Shown: positions 51,001-61,392, counted from the first letter of the stretch. The stretch is DNA of 64,000 nt from Amyelois transitella (GCF_032362555.1 NC_083519.1:9813501-9877500); one strand, 5' to 3'. A program made the numbers and translations. The notes: generated from the letters alone by a model not told the origin.

Positions 51001-54000
51001 AGTGATCTTATTCTTTTTTTTATTGGTGCCGGGAACCACACTACTAAATGTTTCTAATAGTATTTACTAGCTGTGCCCGCGACTTCGTCCGCGTGGAATA
51101 GTCATTTTGGGCATCATTGAAGCCCTGAAGGATGAATAATTTTCCCCGTTTTTTTTTTCACATTTTACATTATTTATTTGCTCCTTATAGTTGCAGCGTG
51201 ATGTTGTATAGTCTAAAGCTTTACTCGATAATTCAACACAAAAAGATTTTTGAATAACAACCAATAGTGCCTGAGATAAGCGCGTTCAAACAAACAAACT
51301 CTTTACGCTTTATAATATTAGTATAGATTTAACTTTTAACGCGAAAGAGCCAGTAGATAAAGCCTTATTTGGAATAACCTTCACCACTCACATACACACC
51401 ATTATTCAACAACATTCCCAAATTAGATTTCCCGTGATAATTACGTTTCGTGTTTTGGTAAATATTTCTATATTACGTTTATTTCTACTTGGTCCTCACA
51501 AGGCCTGCAAATAAGAACATTTAACATACAAATATCACGTCTTGGTTAATTACGGGAGAGATAGAGGCAAGTGTCGAAAAGACTTGAATGCCACTTTCAG
51601 GTGGATGATTAAATTATGATACAGAGGTTAATATAGTGACAGTATAGTTTTGAAAACACGATCCTTTGCCTAAAACGGAATCATTTCATATTATTTTAAA
51701 ATTGCGGTGCCTAACAGGGTTCATATTGTTTGACGGCCTCTGTGGCGCAGCGGTAGTACGCTTGTCTGTCACACCAGAGGTCTTGGGTTTGAATCCTGGC
51801 CAGGGCATGATGAGAAAAGAACTTTTTCCTGATTGGCCTGGTTCTTGGATGTTTATCTATATAAGTATTTATTATAAAATATAGTATCGTTGAGTTAGTA
51901 TCGCGTAACACAAGTCTCGAACATACTTTGAACCTAACTCAATTTCTGTAATTTGTCCCGTATATATTTATTTATTTTATACTTCTCTTACTAGTAACTA
52001 CTACGTGAACATTCATACATATTTACATACATACCTATAATTACTTCTTATAGTCTTTTTCCCTTAAAGACATTCATTATAAATGTTTTTATGCAAACTC
52101 GTGAAAATTCTGATGAATCATCAGAATTTTCAAATCACGGTGAATAACATAATAATTAGACATAATTTTTTAAATACATTTACAAAATTAGCTCCATCGC
52201 TTTGCCATATGAGTAAATTAAAAAAAAATAATTAAAAATACCTAAATACAGCAAAATTTTAACTCCGCTCTCTGACATTTTAAAAATAGAATGTAATCCT
52301 TCCTCAGCAAAATGGTAACCAAATAAACATGGACATATTTTTTACATTTGTTGAATTCTCATAATTGTTACGTACAACATTCCGGGGGTACAGACTTACA
52401 GAGCAGTGAATTAATGCCCTGAATGAGTTATGTTCTTTGTTCTGTGTTAGGTATCCTTTGAAACTCTTTACCATTATTGACTTATGTAAACTCTGGCTTA
52501 GACCTTTATAGGCGTAGCATTTGACTTCATTTGGAAGAGTCCGGGGTCAGCCTGTGACCACGCTTTCACGACCACCCAGAGGAGTGGGTTATACAAGTTA
52601 TACAAAGCAACTCCAATAAATACATATGTACGTACACATATAGCTGAACGTGGCCAACGTTTATCAGTCATTTCAAGACTGCTGGCTCTGTCTACCCCGC
52701 AAGGGATATAGACGTGACTATATGTATGTATGTATGTACACATATAATCACGTAAAGTCTCGCCTCTTTCCCGGCGGGATAGGCAGAGACATCTTACACA
52801 TATAATCACGTAAAGTCACGCCTCTTTCCCGGCGGGATAGGCAGAGACATCTTAAACATATAATCACGTAAAGTCACGCCTCTTTCCCGTAGGGTTAGGC
52901 AGAGACATCTTTCCACTTGCCACGTTCTTTGCATACTACTCGAGCATTCAACCATACCTTTTTTTTGTGTTATCGAAGGGGAAATCCTTTTTACGGACAA
53001 CCCCCCGGGATTTCACCCGGGAGAGTGTGGGACTCCTGGTACCTAGTATACCAGTCTACCCACTAAAACCCCTCCGTGCGCCCTTCTTGCCATTTTGAGG
53101 GCATCATGGGATCGCAGGCATTTCACCACGAAGGGTTTCAAGCCATGAAATGTTACAATTTTTTTATTTCAGATCGGTTGGCGAACAACTAACGCGTGGT
53201 TGGCTGGGAACCTAGCTTGCAAGTTCTTCTTGGTGCTTAGAGCTTTTGGACTTTATTTATCATCGAATGTTCTAGTCTGCATATCACTTGATAGGTGAGT
53301 TGTATTTATTGTTCTTTTTGCATTACAATTGTTATTGTTATAATTTTTAATCTAAGACGTAAAAAAAATAATAATAGGACCACTTCATCTCGTTCCCATG
53401 GATGTCGTAAAAGGCGACTAAGGCTTATGAACTTGGGATTCGTCTTTTAGGCGATGGGCTAGCAACCTGTTACTATTTGAATCTCATTTCTATCATTAAG
53501 CCAAACAGCTCAACGTGGCTTTTCAGTCTTTTCAAGACTGTCAGCTCAGTCTACCCCGCAAGGGTTATAGATGTGATTATATTTATGTATTATATGTACC
53601 TACGTAAATTAAAAATGACACTATTACGCGACGGCTGATGAAAGACCTACTAACAAACCCATTAAAATAAACCCAGTATTTGAGATGTGCTATCTTAAAT
53701 CAGTCAATCATTCAGTACCCTTTTTTAAATTGTCTTTTTGTCTGTATATATGTATGACATGTCCATAATCAGGCCGATAAACCATTTTTGTTGAAACACA
53801 GTCAGAAATTAGAACTTGGAAAGGGACTAGAAGATATCTTTTATCCTAAAAACGTTTCATACGGATTGAAATTGAGGACGAAAGTTTGTTACAACTACTT
53901 ACTTATAGTGGATACGAAGTAATAAATATGTATATATGACATAAAACGTACGAGTTACTGTTACTAAGTTAGCCTTTTACTTAGGGGCCGAGGCTTATTT

Positions 54001-57000
54001 TACATACATACATATAGTCACGTCTATATCCCTGTTGGAGTAAACAGAGTTAACAGTCTTAAAACACTGTAACACGTTCAGCTGTATGGCTAAATGATAG
54101 AAGATATAGGATATAGAGCTAGATTCAAATAGTGACAGGTTTCTAGGCCATCGCCTATAAGAATCCCAAGTTTATTAGTCGTTTCCCTTAGTCGCCCATT
54201 AACACATCCACGGGAAAGATATGGAGTTTTCCTTCCTAGTAAGTTCCCGGAACCACACGGCTTTCTAGAGACTTACATACATACATAAAATCACGCCTCT
54301 TTCCCATAGGGGTAGGCAGAGACTACCTCTTTCCACTTGCCACGATCTCTGCGTACTTCCTTCGCTTCATCCACATTCATCACTCTCTTCATGCAAGCTC
54401 GGCGGTTTCGGTTTTTATTGACCTGACCCTTTATCTTTCCTTTGTTCCTTATCCGGTCACTCAATTTCAAACCCATTACTCCTTAACGCTCTCATTTCCA
54501 CTGCATTTATTCTGCTTTCGTGCTTCTTTTGCCATACCCAACTTACACTCCCATACATTAATGTCGGGACCAACACACACTTACATAGCAGGCTCTTAAC
54601 TCCTTTAGATAAGAACTAAGAGGTTTTTTTTTAATTCTTCTTCTTGTTACAGATTCTTTGCCATACTTTACCCTCTACGCTTGGCCATAGCAAGAAAACG
54701 AAGCAAAATGATGCTCTACTTGGCGTGGCTGATCGCCTTGCTGTGCAGTTTACCACAGGTAATATATGTACATACACATACATATATATGGTCACGTCTA
54801 TATACCTTGCGGGGTAGACAGAGCCAAGAGTCTTTAAAAGACTGAATGGCTATGTGCAGCTATTTGGCTTAATGATAAAATTGAGATTCAAATAGTGACA
54901 GGTTGCTAACCCATCGCCTAAAAAAGAATCCCAAGTTTGTAAGCCTATCCCTTGGTCACCTTTTACCTTTTTGGATGTCTCCGTGGAAAAGGGATGTAGT
55001 GGTCCTATACAAACTTTCGCATTTATAATATTAGTAGGATTCTCTTTATTAAATTTACAATCTGCACGAAAGATAAACAGCTGGTGAGTACCAGCTGTTT
55101 GTCTGTCGATATGGGTTTATATTTGTCGAATTTCATTCGTATTCGGAGAACTGTAAAAACTCGATAAAATTTTTGGAATACATTATTTTCTCTCATTAAT
55201 GTAAGCAAACCCGCAGGAAGCAGGTATTCAAGGTGTCATCGAATTTTATTCGATATTTCAATTTCAATTTCAAATTTCAAATTCTTTATTGCATATCATA
55301 AAGTACATCAGTTAAATTACAATTCTGCTTATAAATAGGTACAATATGAACCCTGTTGGGCATCGCAATTACAAAATAATATGGAACGGCGGGCAGGCTT
55401 ATGTCGACTAATGTGTTGAATATATCTAACAATAAAAAAGTGTCGTATTATATTTGGAGAGAACATTAATAAGTAATTCAAAATGAATATAATTTATAAC
55501 ATATATTTAATTGATAAAAGTATATGTATGTATATAATAATGAAAAATAATTTAAATGTCAATATTTCTATCGTTTAAACACTCGTCCAGTGTATAGTAG
55601 CATTTATCGGTCAAAAGTAATTTTAAGTTTTTAATAAATAAGTTCATATTTTCTTCTTTTCTTATCTTATGCAGGTAGAGCATTATAGATTTTTGTAGTC
55701 ATCGCTAATGGGCCAGAATTTGAGATTACCAGTTTATAGCTAGGTGTAACTAATTTATTTTTCTGTCTTGTGGGATAACGCCGCGGTAAATTATCTTTTT
55801 TATTGTAGAATTCTGGGTGTTTTCTCACGAATTTACATGCCTCCAAAATGTATATTGAGGGTAAAGTCAAAATTTTTAGGTTTTGAAAGTGAGGTTTGCA
55901 GGTATCCGTCCCTTGAACATTATTTATTATCCGAATACATTTTTTTTGTAGGATAAAAAGTTTATCTGCGTCGGTGCTATTTCCCCAGAGAACAATTCCG
56001 TATATTAGCCACGAGAATGCATATGCATAATAGGCTGTTAAGGCAGTGTTTTTGTTTGTCGTTTTGTTAAGTTCTCGGAGTGTGTAAATGAATTTAGATA
56101 ATTTTGTTGCTATTTTGTTAATATGGGCTTTCCAATTTATATTTGTGTCCAACACCAGCCCGAGTAGTTGGAAACTACTAACGCATTCTAGTTTTATGCC
56201 ATTATAGGTGAAGTCTATATTTATAGGGGGTTTTTGATAGGGTCGAAATTCCATTATTTTTGTTTTAATAAAATCAAGATTGTGGTCGGATAGCCATGAT
56301 ATTACGCAGTCAATAATTTGTGTAAGTATTTGATTTACATCGTCCGTTTTTAAGTATGGCGTTAAAATAGATACGTCGTCCGCGAATAATATGCAAGTCT
56401 GAGTCAACATTTTTGGTAAGTCATTTATATATATAAGAAATAATAAGCATCCGACAACACTACCTTGGGGAATAGAACACTGTATGTGAGCGGTTTCTGA
56501 CCTGACTGGTACAATCGTTCCCGAATCATAGTCAAAATACTCTATTTCAACATATTGCTCCCTATTTTGCAAATACGATCTAAACCAGTTAAGAGCAACT
56601 CCCCTTATGCCTACTCCCTGTAATTTATCAAATAATATATTGTACTGGACCCTGTCATATGCCTGTGTCATATCCAGCAGTATTCCGATACCATATTTTT
56701 TATCGTTTAATAAGTTTAGTATTTCTTGTTTATATTTAAAAGTCGCAAGTGTAGTGGATTTATTTTTTCGGAAACCATTTTGGCAATCGTCAAGAATGTC
56801 AAAAAAAATTTCAAATTTAATTTGATTTGAAATTTCAATACACACAATACAAAATTCTGGAAATCCAAACAATATGTGCAGATTCTCAAATTTCATTCAA
56901 ATTTTAACAATGAAAGTTTATTATTGTATTCAGTAGATATTAAAAAGTTTACTCATTGCAATTCAATACTTACGTTTTGAAGCAAATTTTTTTTAGCTAT

Positions 57001-60000
57001 TTGGCTTTAAGATAGAATTGAGATTCAAATAGTGACAGGTTGCTAGCCCATCGCCTAAAATAAGAATCTCAAGTTTATAAGCCTACCCCTTAGTCGCCTT
57101 TTACGACATCCATGGGAAAGAGATGGAGTGGTCCTATTCTTTTTTCTATTAGTGCCGGGAACCACACGGCAATACTTACTTTAAATTTTACTTAACTTTA
57201 AATTAAACTCCGAATATACTAAAGTCATTACAAAATTGAAATTAACGTTATTTGTTTAACCAATATAATACAACTGCCTTTACAATACAACCACAGCAGT
57301 ACCTACATTTTATATCAAAAAACATCGGGAATTATCCACGAAATGGCGAGGTCAGTACAATAATGGATACACGTCATAACGTCGGCGTTTCGTTTGAGAA
57401 ACAAAAGGCACAGACAGTTATTGGTTTGCGGTTTTTTTTCCTATCCAATTTTTTACAGGTTATTTTTTTGGGTGAAAATTGAACGTACAAAGAGATTAAT
57501 TGACATTCGTGTTGATTCGCTGAACGAAAGAAAGTTACTCTTATTACATACATATAAACACGTCTATATAATTTGCGGGGTAGACAGAGCCAACGGTCTT
57601 GTAAAGACGGATAGGCCACGTTCAGCTATTTGCCTTTAAGATAGAATTGAGATTCAAATAGTGACAGGTTGCTAGCCCATCGCCTAAAATAATAATCCCA
57701 AGTTAGTTTTACAGACATTACTTTTGCTCACAAAATAAAACCTAATCTTTTCGAGTTCAACCTGCCTGAGAAAAGTGTCTTGATACCAGTAGGAGAAGAA
57801 GAATATCTCACTTCCGAGGTCCCTTAAAACAAAAGTTTATACTCCAAAAATGTATTCTGTTTCCCCCAGAGCCTGGTCTTCCGCGTGATGCAGCACCCAA
57901 GAGTCGCAGACTTCGAACAGTGCGTGTCCTTCGAAGCGTTTCCAAGCCCACACCAGGAGCTGGCCTACAACGTCTTCTGCCTCTGTGCTATGTACTTCTT
58001 GCCTCTGATGATTATCACCGTGTGTTACGCTTGTATCTTCTACGAGATCTCCAAGAATTCTAAGGAGAATTCAGGTTTGTATATTTATATTTATACACTT
58101 GTAGGTATATAACATGCCGTGTGGTTCCCGGCACCAATACAAAAAGAATAGGACCACTCCATCTCTTTCCCATGGATGTCTTAAAAGGCGACTAGGGTAT
58201 AGGCTTACAAACTTGGGCTTCTTTTTTAGGTGATGGGCTAGCAATCTGTCACTATTTGAATCTTAATTCTATTATTAAGCCAAATAGCGGACCGTGGCCA
58301 TTCAGTCTTTTCAAGGCTGTTGGCTCTGTCTACCCCTCAAGGGTAATAGACGTGACGTATATGTAATATGTATGTATGTTATATACATAGACAGATAGAC
58401 AGACAGATATATATAGATAGATAGACAGAGCCAACAGTCTAGAAAAGACTGATAGGCCACTCTAAACAGAACAGCAAAAAATTTTTTTTTTTTTGCTTCA
58501 ATGTTTCATAATGATACAGGGATTTATTCCAATTTTCTCGTAACAAGAACGTCATTGAACGATCACAATGCGAATATTGTTTCTGATTGCATCGATATGT
58601 AAATATGATGTAAATTTTATGTAAATCGTGTAAATCAGTGGAACAATGCAGAGATAGGTTTATTTAGTTTCAATCAAATATAACAGTGGGTTGACAAATA
58701 TAAATAATTTACATATTAAATTATGTAACCTAAAATTATATGTTGGTCTCTATGTCATTGTGATTTGTTTGCGCACATACACATTTAATCACATTTATTT
58801 TTGGGGTAGACAAATACAACAGTCTTTTCAAGACTGTTGGAAAATGCTGTAGTTTGTTCCGTCGCTTCTTCTACACATGCGCTTTGGAAGCGGTAGTAGT
58901 TTTAATTATAGTGATGTGACGTCAATAAGTAATACCTTGTATCCAATTTTGAAAATAAATCTATTCTATTTTAACACAGACAGATACTTCTACATAATAT
59001 ATTTAACATCAAATATGTCCGTAGTGCGACAGGTTTTAAAACCTTTTGATCATCAAAAACGCGCCATTTAGGCGACGAAGCTAAGTTGGCTGTAATTTTA
59101 CAAACACCGGGTGAATTTTTCAAACACACAGCAAAATTATCTGAACAAGTTTTACTTCAGAAATTTGTATCAAAGAAATTTATAGCGATGAATGAAATAT
59201 ATTTTTCAAACAATTATACAATATGATTGATTAGTCAAGATTTTGTGAAATCAGAATTTTAAATTTCAGCCCTCGTAGAATGGAACGGGCGACGCCATTT
59301 TATCGTGTCACAACCAATAAAAAAAAGAATAGGACCACTCCATCTCGTTCCCATGGATGCCGTAAAAGGCGACTAAGGGATAGGCTTATAAACTTGGGAT
59401 TCTTCTTTTAGGCGATGGGCTAGCAACCTGTCACTATTTGAATCTCAATTCCATCATAAAGCCGAACGTGGCCTTTCAGTTTTTTCAAGTCTGTTGGCTC
59501 TGTCTACCCCGCAAGGGATATAGACGTGATTATATGTATGTATAAAAAGCGAAACAGCGATAGTTTTTCGCGCAATAAAGGAAGGCGTCGCGCGTGCCAT
59601 CCTATTTATAATGACGTAGGAACCCACTAAAGATACACGGATATTCTTGCAAAGAGATCTAGTTTGACAATGATTGTATTGACTAATACTCGGAAAGGTG
59701 TATTTAATGTGAATTCAGCTTTTAACTTCGCAGACCAGTGCAAATAGCACTCTCCTAAACAAACATGTCTACTTTTGTTAGAAAACCCAAGTTAGGTACC
59801 TGTCTCTTGAAAGTAACATGAGAAATAAGCAATTACTTATGTCACATGCTCTGACTTCAAGTAAAATTTTATTAAAGTATTTTTTTAATTTTTTCTTGAT
59901 TTCTATTTAAAACTTTATAAAACATTAGAAACCACCTTTGTTTTAATTTTAGGGGTCCGTGACCAAATTAAAAATAAATTGTTGTATTTTTCTTCAAGTC

Positions 60001-60612
60001 GTTCTGGAGTTGATTTTTTAGAAAACAGTAAGTAAATTTTTACGCTAAGAACTAACCGTTTTTATTGGTGCCGTGTGGTTCCCGGTGAGAGATTACATAT
60101 ACGCACCATTTCAAGAATATTGGTTCACTAGGTAACGCTTGAAGAGACAACAAACAAACAAACTTATTTTCGCATTTATAATTGTACCCGGTTGACCGAG
60201 CTTTGCTCGGTCTACCAGAGATGGCGCTGATATAGTTTCTTAAAACGCGGTTTTTAAAATGTTTATAAATTGATAAATCGATTCCTTGAGCCGAAAAGCC
60301 CCTAATCTGTAACTTTCATGAAAATCGTTGGAGCCGTTTCCGAGATCCTGATTATATACATATATACAAGAATTGCTCGTTAAAATATATTACATAGATG
60401 GATAAATAAGTTTGGATTGGAATGATGAAATTCATTTTAACGTTACTTTTTATCACAGAAAAGCACCATCACACTGACCACAGCCGCGTGATGCTGAGAC
60501 GCTCAGACCAGCGCCCCCTGGCGCGTGCCAGAAGAAGAACCCTCCGGATGACTGTCACCATCGTGTCAGTCTTCGCTTGCTGTTGGCTGCCTTATGCTAC
60601 CATGACTCTGTG
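44748..60612 (+). CDS. Neuropeptide G-protein-coupled receptor, AKH/corazonin/ACP receptor group (partial, TM1-TM6)
   Basis: Five coding exons join in frame (44748-45008, 53173-53294, 54653-54758, 57870-58074, 60459-60612) for 282 codons plus two bases. The N-terminus has Asn-glycosylation sites (NAS, NST). TM1 contains GN (AAGNIGVF), TM2 the conserved Asp (HLVVADMM), and ICL1 is very basic. TM3 has the disulfide Cys (LACKFF) and ends ISLDRFF, a DRF form of the DRY motif. TM4 is [17 protein letters not shown]2 supplies the partner Cys ([10 protein letters not shown]). TM5 is [22 protein letters not shown]6 carries [17 protein letters not shown]3 is rich in Arg. Receptors of this group sense AKH, corazonin or ACP peptides and couple to Gq or Gs at the plasma membrane; the exact ligand cannot be decided here. 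The last exon (TM7 and tail) is not in the window and must lie beyond 64000. Introns are full of family A repeats. Confidence 0.88.
45035..45282 (-). mobile_element. Helitron-like nonautonomous element, slightly 5'-truncated
   Basis: atactaatatagtaaagctg to gcggccacagctag. Begins 26 bp after the exon 1 donor. Confidence 0.8.
45287..45538 (-). repeat. Family A SINE-like element, full length
   Basis: catataatcacgtccacgtc to a degenerate head (ggtggcggaaaccacac). Directly follows the Helitron CTAG. Confidence 0.87.
45590..45627 (-). repeat. Helitron-like element, CTAG-end fragment
   Basis: acgcgcggacgaagctgcgg and tataagctag. Confidence 0.6.
45809..46068 (+). repeat. Family A SINE-like element, full length
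   Basis: gccgtgtggttcctggcacg to accatatgtatgtatgtatg. Confidence 0.9.
46069..46414. other. GPCR intron 1, nothing recognised
   Basis: AT-rich. Confidence 0.4.
46415..46605 (+). repeat. Family A SINE-like element, 5'-truncated
   Basis: taagaggtaggcttataaac to cgtgcttatatgaatgaatg. Confidence 0.82.
46606..47080. other. GPCR intron 1, nothing recognised
   Basis: AT-rich, no identifiable feature. Confidence 0.4.
47082..47322 (-). repeat. Family B tRNA-derived SINE, full length
   Basis: Tail ttaataaataaatataccgg, body, and the reverse head gtactaccgctgcgccacag. Confidence 0.9.
47323..47767. other. GPCR intron 1, nothing recognised
   Basis: AT-rich, no identifiable feature. Confidence 0.4.
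47768..48212 (-). repeat. Two partial family A elements separated by unrelated DNA
   Basis: 47768-47870 (atatcccttgcggggtagac to gatgatagaattgag) and 48025-48210 (tagactgacaggtcacgtg to gagtggtcctattc), both reverse. Possibly one element split by about 150 bp. Confidence 0.75.
48213..48718. other. GPCR intron 1, nothing recognised
   Basis: Short open frames here have no recognisable family. Confidence 0.4.
48720..49004 (+). repeat. Two tandem family A 3' halves
   Basis: 48720-48853 and 48862-49000, both forward, each running from the cactat(t)/gaatctc region to a tatgtat tail. Confidence 0.82.
49005..49375. other. GPCR intron 1, nothing recognised
   Basis: AT-rich, no identifiable feature. 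Confidence 0.4.
49376..49545 (+). repeat. LINE C 3' end (reference copy)
   Basis: Sense strand. gtcaagagtacccgaaaccg, agttatgaatgtggatgaag, gatcgtggcaagtggaaaga and cctacccctccgggaaagag, then gcgtgattttatgtatgtatg. Codons read [18 protein letters not shown], then SGKEA and stop, a reverse transcriptase C-terminus. The end resembles the family A tail. Confidence 0.85.
49546..49740 (+). pseudogene. LINE ORF2 C-terminal fragment (Jockey/CR1-like)
   Basis: Reads [20 protein letters not shown], then [20 protein letters not shown], the common R..S...R....WN.LP...FP....FK pattern at the end of non-LTR ORF2 proteins, followed by gtcaggtgagacgg in the 3' UTR. Confidence 0.7.
49766..50043 (-). repeat. 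Family A SINE-like element, full length
   Basis: From catacatacatatggttacg to gccgggaaccacacggcac. A small duplication (agtcttgtaagtcttgtaag) at 49824. Confidence 0.9.
50044..50439. other. GPCR intron 1, nothing recognised
   Basis: AT-rich, with a TATA microsatellite at 50051-50065. Confidence 0.4.
50440..50600 (+). repeat. Family A SINE-like element, 5'-truncated
   Basis: ctttttaggcgatgggctag to ccatatgtatgtatgtatg. Confidence 0.85.
50785..51042 (-). repeat. Family A SINE-like element, full length
   Basis: A long CA-rich lead (acatacacacacacac), then the body to gccgggaaccacac. Confidence 0.85.
51067..51328 (+). mobile_element. Helitron-like nonautonomous element, full length
   Basis: ctagctgtgcccgcgacttc to ttataatattagtatagat, flanked A/T as expected. 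Confidence 0.87.
51530..51680 (-). repeat. Family A SINE-like element, degenerate
   Basis: tatcacgtcttggttaatta, ataatgacag-like core and aaaacggaatcat. Weak. Confidence 0.5.
51733..51978 (+). repeat. Family B tRNA-derived SINE, full length
   Basis: ctctgtggcgcagcggtagt, tgggtttgaatcctggccag, body and tatttatttatt tail. Confidence 0.9.
51979..52634. other. GPCR intron 1, nothing recognised
   Basis: AT-rich. 52085-52140 has a short inverted repeat (aaaattctgatgaatcatca / tgattcatcagaatttt). Confidence 0.45.
52635..52737 (+). repeat. Family A SINE-like element, 3' fragment
   Basis: catatagctgaacgtggcca to tatgtatgtatgta. Confidence 0.85.
52738..52950 (-). repeat. LINE C 3' end with its last ~58 bp tandemly triplicated
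   Basis: acatataatcacgtaaagtc and cgcctctttcccggcgggat repeat at 52738, 52797 and about 52855. Only the last unit continues into ctttccacttgccacg. Confidence 0.85.
52952..53140 (-). repeat. Dispersed element F (single-unit relative of the minisatellite)
   Basis: Contains ttttacggacaacccccc, cacccgggagagtgtgggac and ggtacctagtataccagtct: the complement of 13725-13830, with a single copy of the 17 bp unit. Confidence 0.75.
53173..53294 (+). CDS. GPCR exon 2 (ECL1, TM3)
   Basis: Acceptor tttatttcag. Encodes [20 protein letters not shown] and ends CISLD plus two bases of Arg. Donor GTGAGT. Confidence 0.9.
53359..53592 (+). repeat. Family A SINE-like element, head-truncated
   Basis: aataataggaccacttcatc to gattatatttatgtat. 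Confidence 0.83.
53593..54000. other. GPCR intron 2, nothing recognised
   Basis: AT-rich, no identifiable feature. Confidence 0.4.
54001..54263 (-). repeat. Family A SINE-like element, diverged full length
   Basis: tacatacatacatatagtca to cggaaccacacggc. Confidence 0.83.
54270..54605 (-). pseudogene. LINE C reverse transcriptase C-terminus with internal deletion
   Basis: Minus strand. The reading frame contains [20 protein letters not shown], then KLSDRIRNK, a jump, and [20 protein letters not shown] ending SAYPYGKEA stop. The layout matches the C-terminal part of endonuclease/RT LINE proteins, with the part between DRIRNK and ACMKR deleted. Its 3' end is the same as the LINE C ends elsewhere in this window. 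Confidence 0.8.
54653..54758 (+). CDS. GPCR exon 3 (ICL2, TM4)
   Basis: Acceptor ttgttacag. Encodes [20 protein letters not shown] and [15 protein letters not shown]. Donor GTAATA. Confidence 0.9.
54772..55005 (-). repeat. Family A SINE-like element, head-truncated
   Basis: catacatatatatggtcacg to gtggtcctata. Confidence 0.85.
55010..55042 (+). repeat. Helitron-related end fragment
   Basis: caaactttcgcatttataat and attagtaggat. Confidence 0.65.
55253..56815 (-). mobile_element. 5'-truncated non-LTR retrotransposon (Jockey/CR1-like LINE)
   Basis: Lies in GPCR intron 3 in antisense. It contains an RT-bearing ORF2 remnant and a 3' UTR, and ends in a simple repeat tail (aaattgaaattgaaat on the minus strand, 55253-55285). 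The 5' end is cut within ORF2 near 56815, typical of target-primed reverse transcription. No clear target duplication was found. Confidence 0.85.
55552..56812 (-). pseudogene. LINE ORF2 reverse transcriptase, 5'-truncated and frameshifted near its end
   Basis: Open from about 56812 to 55667. Motifs in order: [26 protein letters not shown] (catalytic Asp), [30 protein letters not shown] (catalytic ADD), [11 protein letters not shown], then a Trp/Tyr-rich thumb ([17 protein letters not shown]). After NALPA a stop occurs, but the +1 frame continues [19 protein letters not shown] and reaches a natural stop at 55552-55554, so one base has been gained or lost. No endonuclease domain remains. Confidence 0.88.
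56990..57172 (-). repeat. Family A SINE-like element, tail-truncated
   Basis: agctatttggctttaagata to gccgggaaccacacggc. Confidence 0.87.
57173..57540. other. GPCR intron 3, nothing recognised
   Basis: AT-rich, no identifiable feature. Confidence 0.4.
57543..57702 (-). repeat. Family A SINE-like element, 3' half
   Basis: tacatacatataaacacgtc to cctaaaataataatcccaag. Confidence 0.85.
57870..58074 (+). CDS. GPCR exon 4 (ECL2, TM5)
   Basis: Acceptor gtttcccccag. Encodes [20 protein letters not shown] and the TM5 block, ending ISKNSKENS. Donor GTTTGT after one base of a Glu codon. Confidence 0.9.
58113..58378 (+). repeat. Family A SINE-like element, full length
   Basis: gccgtgtggttcccggcacc to tatgtaatatgtatgtatg. 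Followed by a GATA/CAGA microsatellite (58385-58432) and a family A snippet to 58460. Confidence 0.88.
58461..58830. other. GPCR intron 4, nothing recognised
   Basis: AT-rich, no identifiable feature. Confidence 0.4.
58832..58975 (+). repeat. Dispersed repeat E
   Basis: aaatgctgtagtttgttccg, cacatgcgctttggaagcgg, gtgatgtgacgtcaataagt and attttgaaaataaatctatt. The last part also occurs at 7925-7990. It looks like a 3' UTR of a transcribed repeat. Confidence 0.65.
59310..59545 (+). repeat. Family A SINE-like element, head-truncated
   Basis: aataaaaaaaagaataggac to gattatatgtatgta. Confidence 0.87.
59546..60060. other. GPCR intron 4, nothing recognised
   Basis: AT-rich. A bare family A head (ggtgccgtgtggttcccgg) lies at 60067-60086. 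Confidence 0.4.
60150..60400 (+). repeat. LINE-type 3' end fragment with Helitron-like start
   Basis: aacttattttcgcatttata, then gttgaccgagctttgctcgg, ttcatgaaaatcgttggagc and tacaagaattgctcgttaaa. Likely the 3' end of an RTE-type LINE. Confidence 0.5.
60459..60612 (+). CDS. GPCR exon 5 (ICL3, TM6)
   Basis: Acceptor tttatcacag. Encodes an Arg-rich ICL3 ([19 protein letters not shown]) and TM6 ([19 protein letters not shown]). Donor GTAAGT leaves two bases of a Trp codon for the missing last exon. Confidence 0.9.
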
Positions 60613-60689
60613 GTAAGTCACAGTTGCGGAGTTACGGAGATTTCTCCGTCTGTCTGTATGTATGTCGGAGAAATCTCCGAATGACTGTT

Positions 60690-60957
60690 ATTGCATACAT
60701 ACATACATATAATCACGTCTATTTTTCCCTTGCGGGGTAGACAGAGCCAACGGTCTTGAAAAGACTGATAGGCCACGTTCAGCTGTTTGGCTTAATGATA
60801 GAATTGAGATTCAAATAGTGACAGGTGGCTAGCCCATCGCCTCGAGGGATCCCAAGTATATAAAAGCCTATCTCTCAGTCGCCTTGTACGAAATCCATGG
60901 GAAAGATTTGGAGTGGTCCTATTCTTTTTTCTATTGGTGCCGGGAACCACACGGCAC
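60690..60957 (-). repeat. Family A SINE-like element, full length
   Basis: catacatacatataatcacg to gccgggaaccacacggcac. Confidence 0.9.
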
Positions 60958-61392
60958 TGCCGTTGTTGGTTTATTAAAGCAAGATAAATCTACCTCCGAC
61001 TGTACTTACATTAATTAAAAGCTTACAAATGCCGTCAGTTTTGTCTGCCACTGACTGTACAATTAAAGCCTATTACATCAAAGTTCAATACCCGCAACAA
61101 GATGTCTGAAATCCAATCCTGTTTCTATCCCTATTCACGCGGGTAACGTCTCCCCTTTTCCGGGGTAATTCGTTACTTAATGGAATTTGATACTGAGTTT
61201 GTTTTCTTACCGATATAATGTTAAGAGCTCTTTGACATAAGCTCCTTAGGTTATGGCAGAAGTCTTTAATTATTTCTCTTTTGATGTACTTATTTTTTTT
61301 CGGGTTTTCGGCTGAGTGAGAAAAGGGTTAATTCATGATTATTAACAAGATATCACGCACGACACGCGCGAGAAACTATCGCTGTTCCGTTT
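60958..61392. other. GPCR intron 5 (start), nothing recognised
   Basis: AT-rich, no identifiable feature. Confidence 0.4.

Noticed and set aside
56813..56896. N-terminal ~28 residues of the LINE-containing ORF ([12 protein letters not shown]...)
   Set aside because: Similarity to reverse transcriptase begins only at about QNGFRKNKS. The preceding codons are flanking intron sequence.
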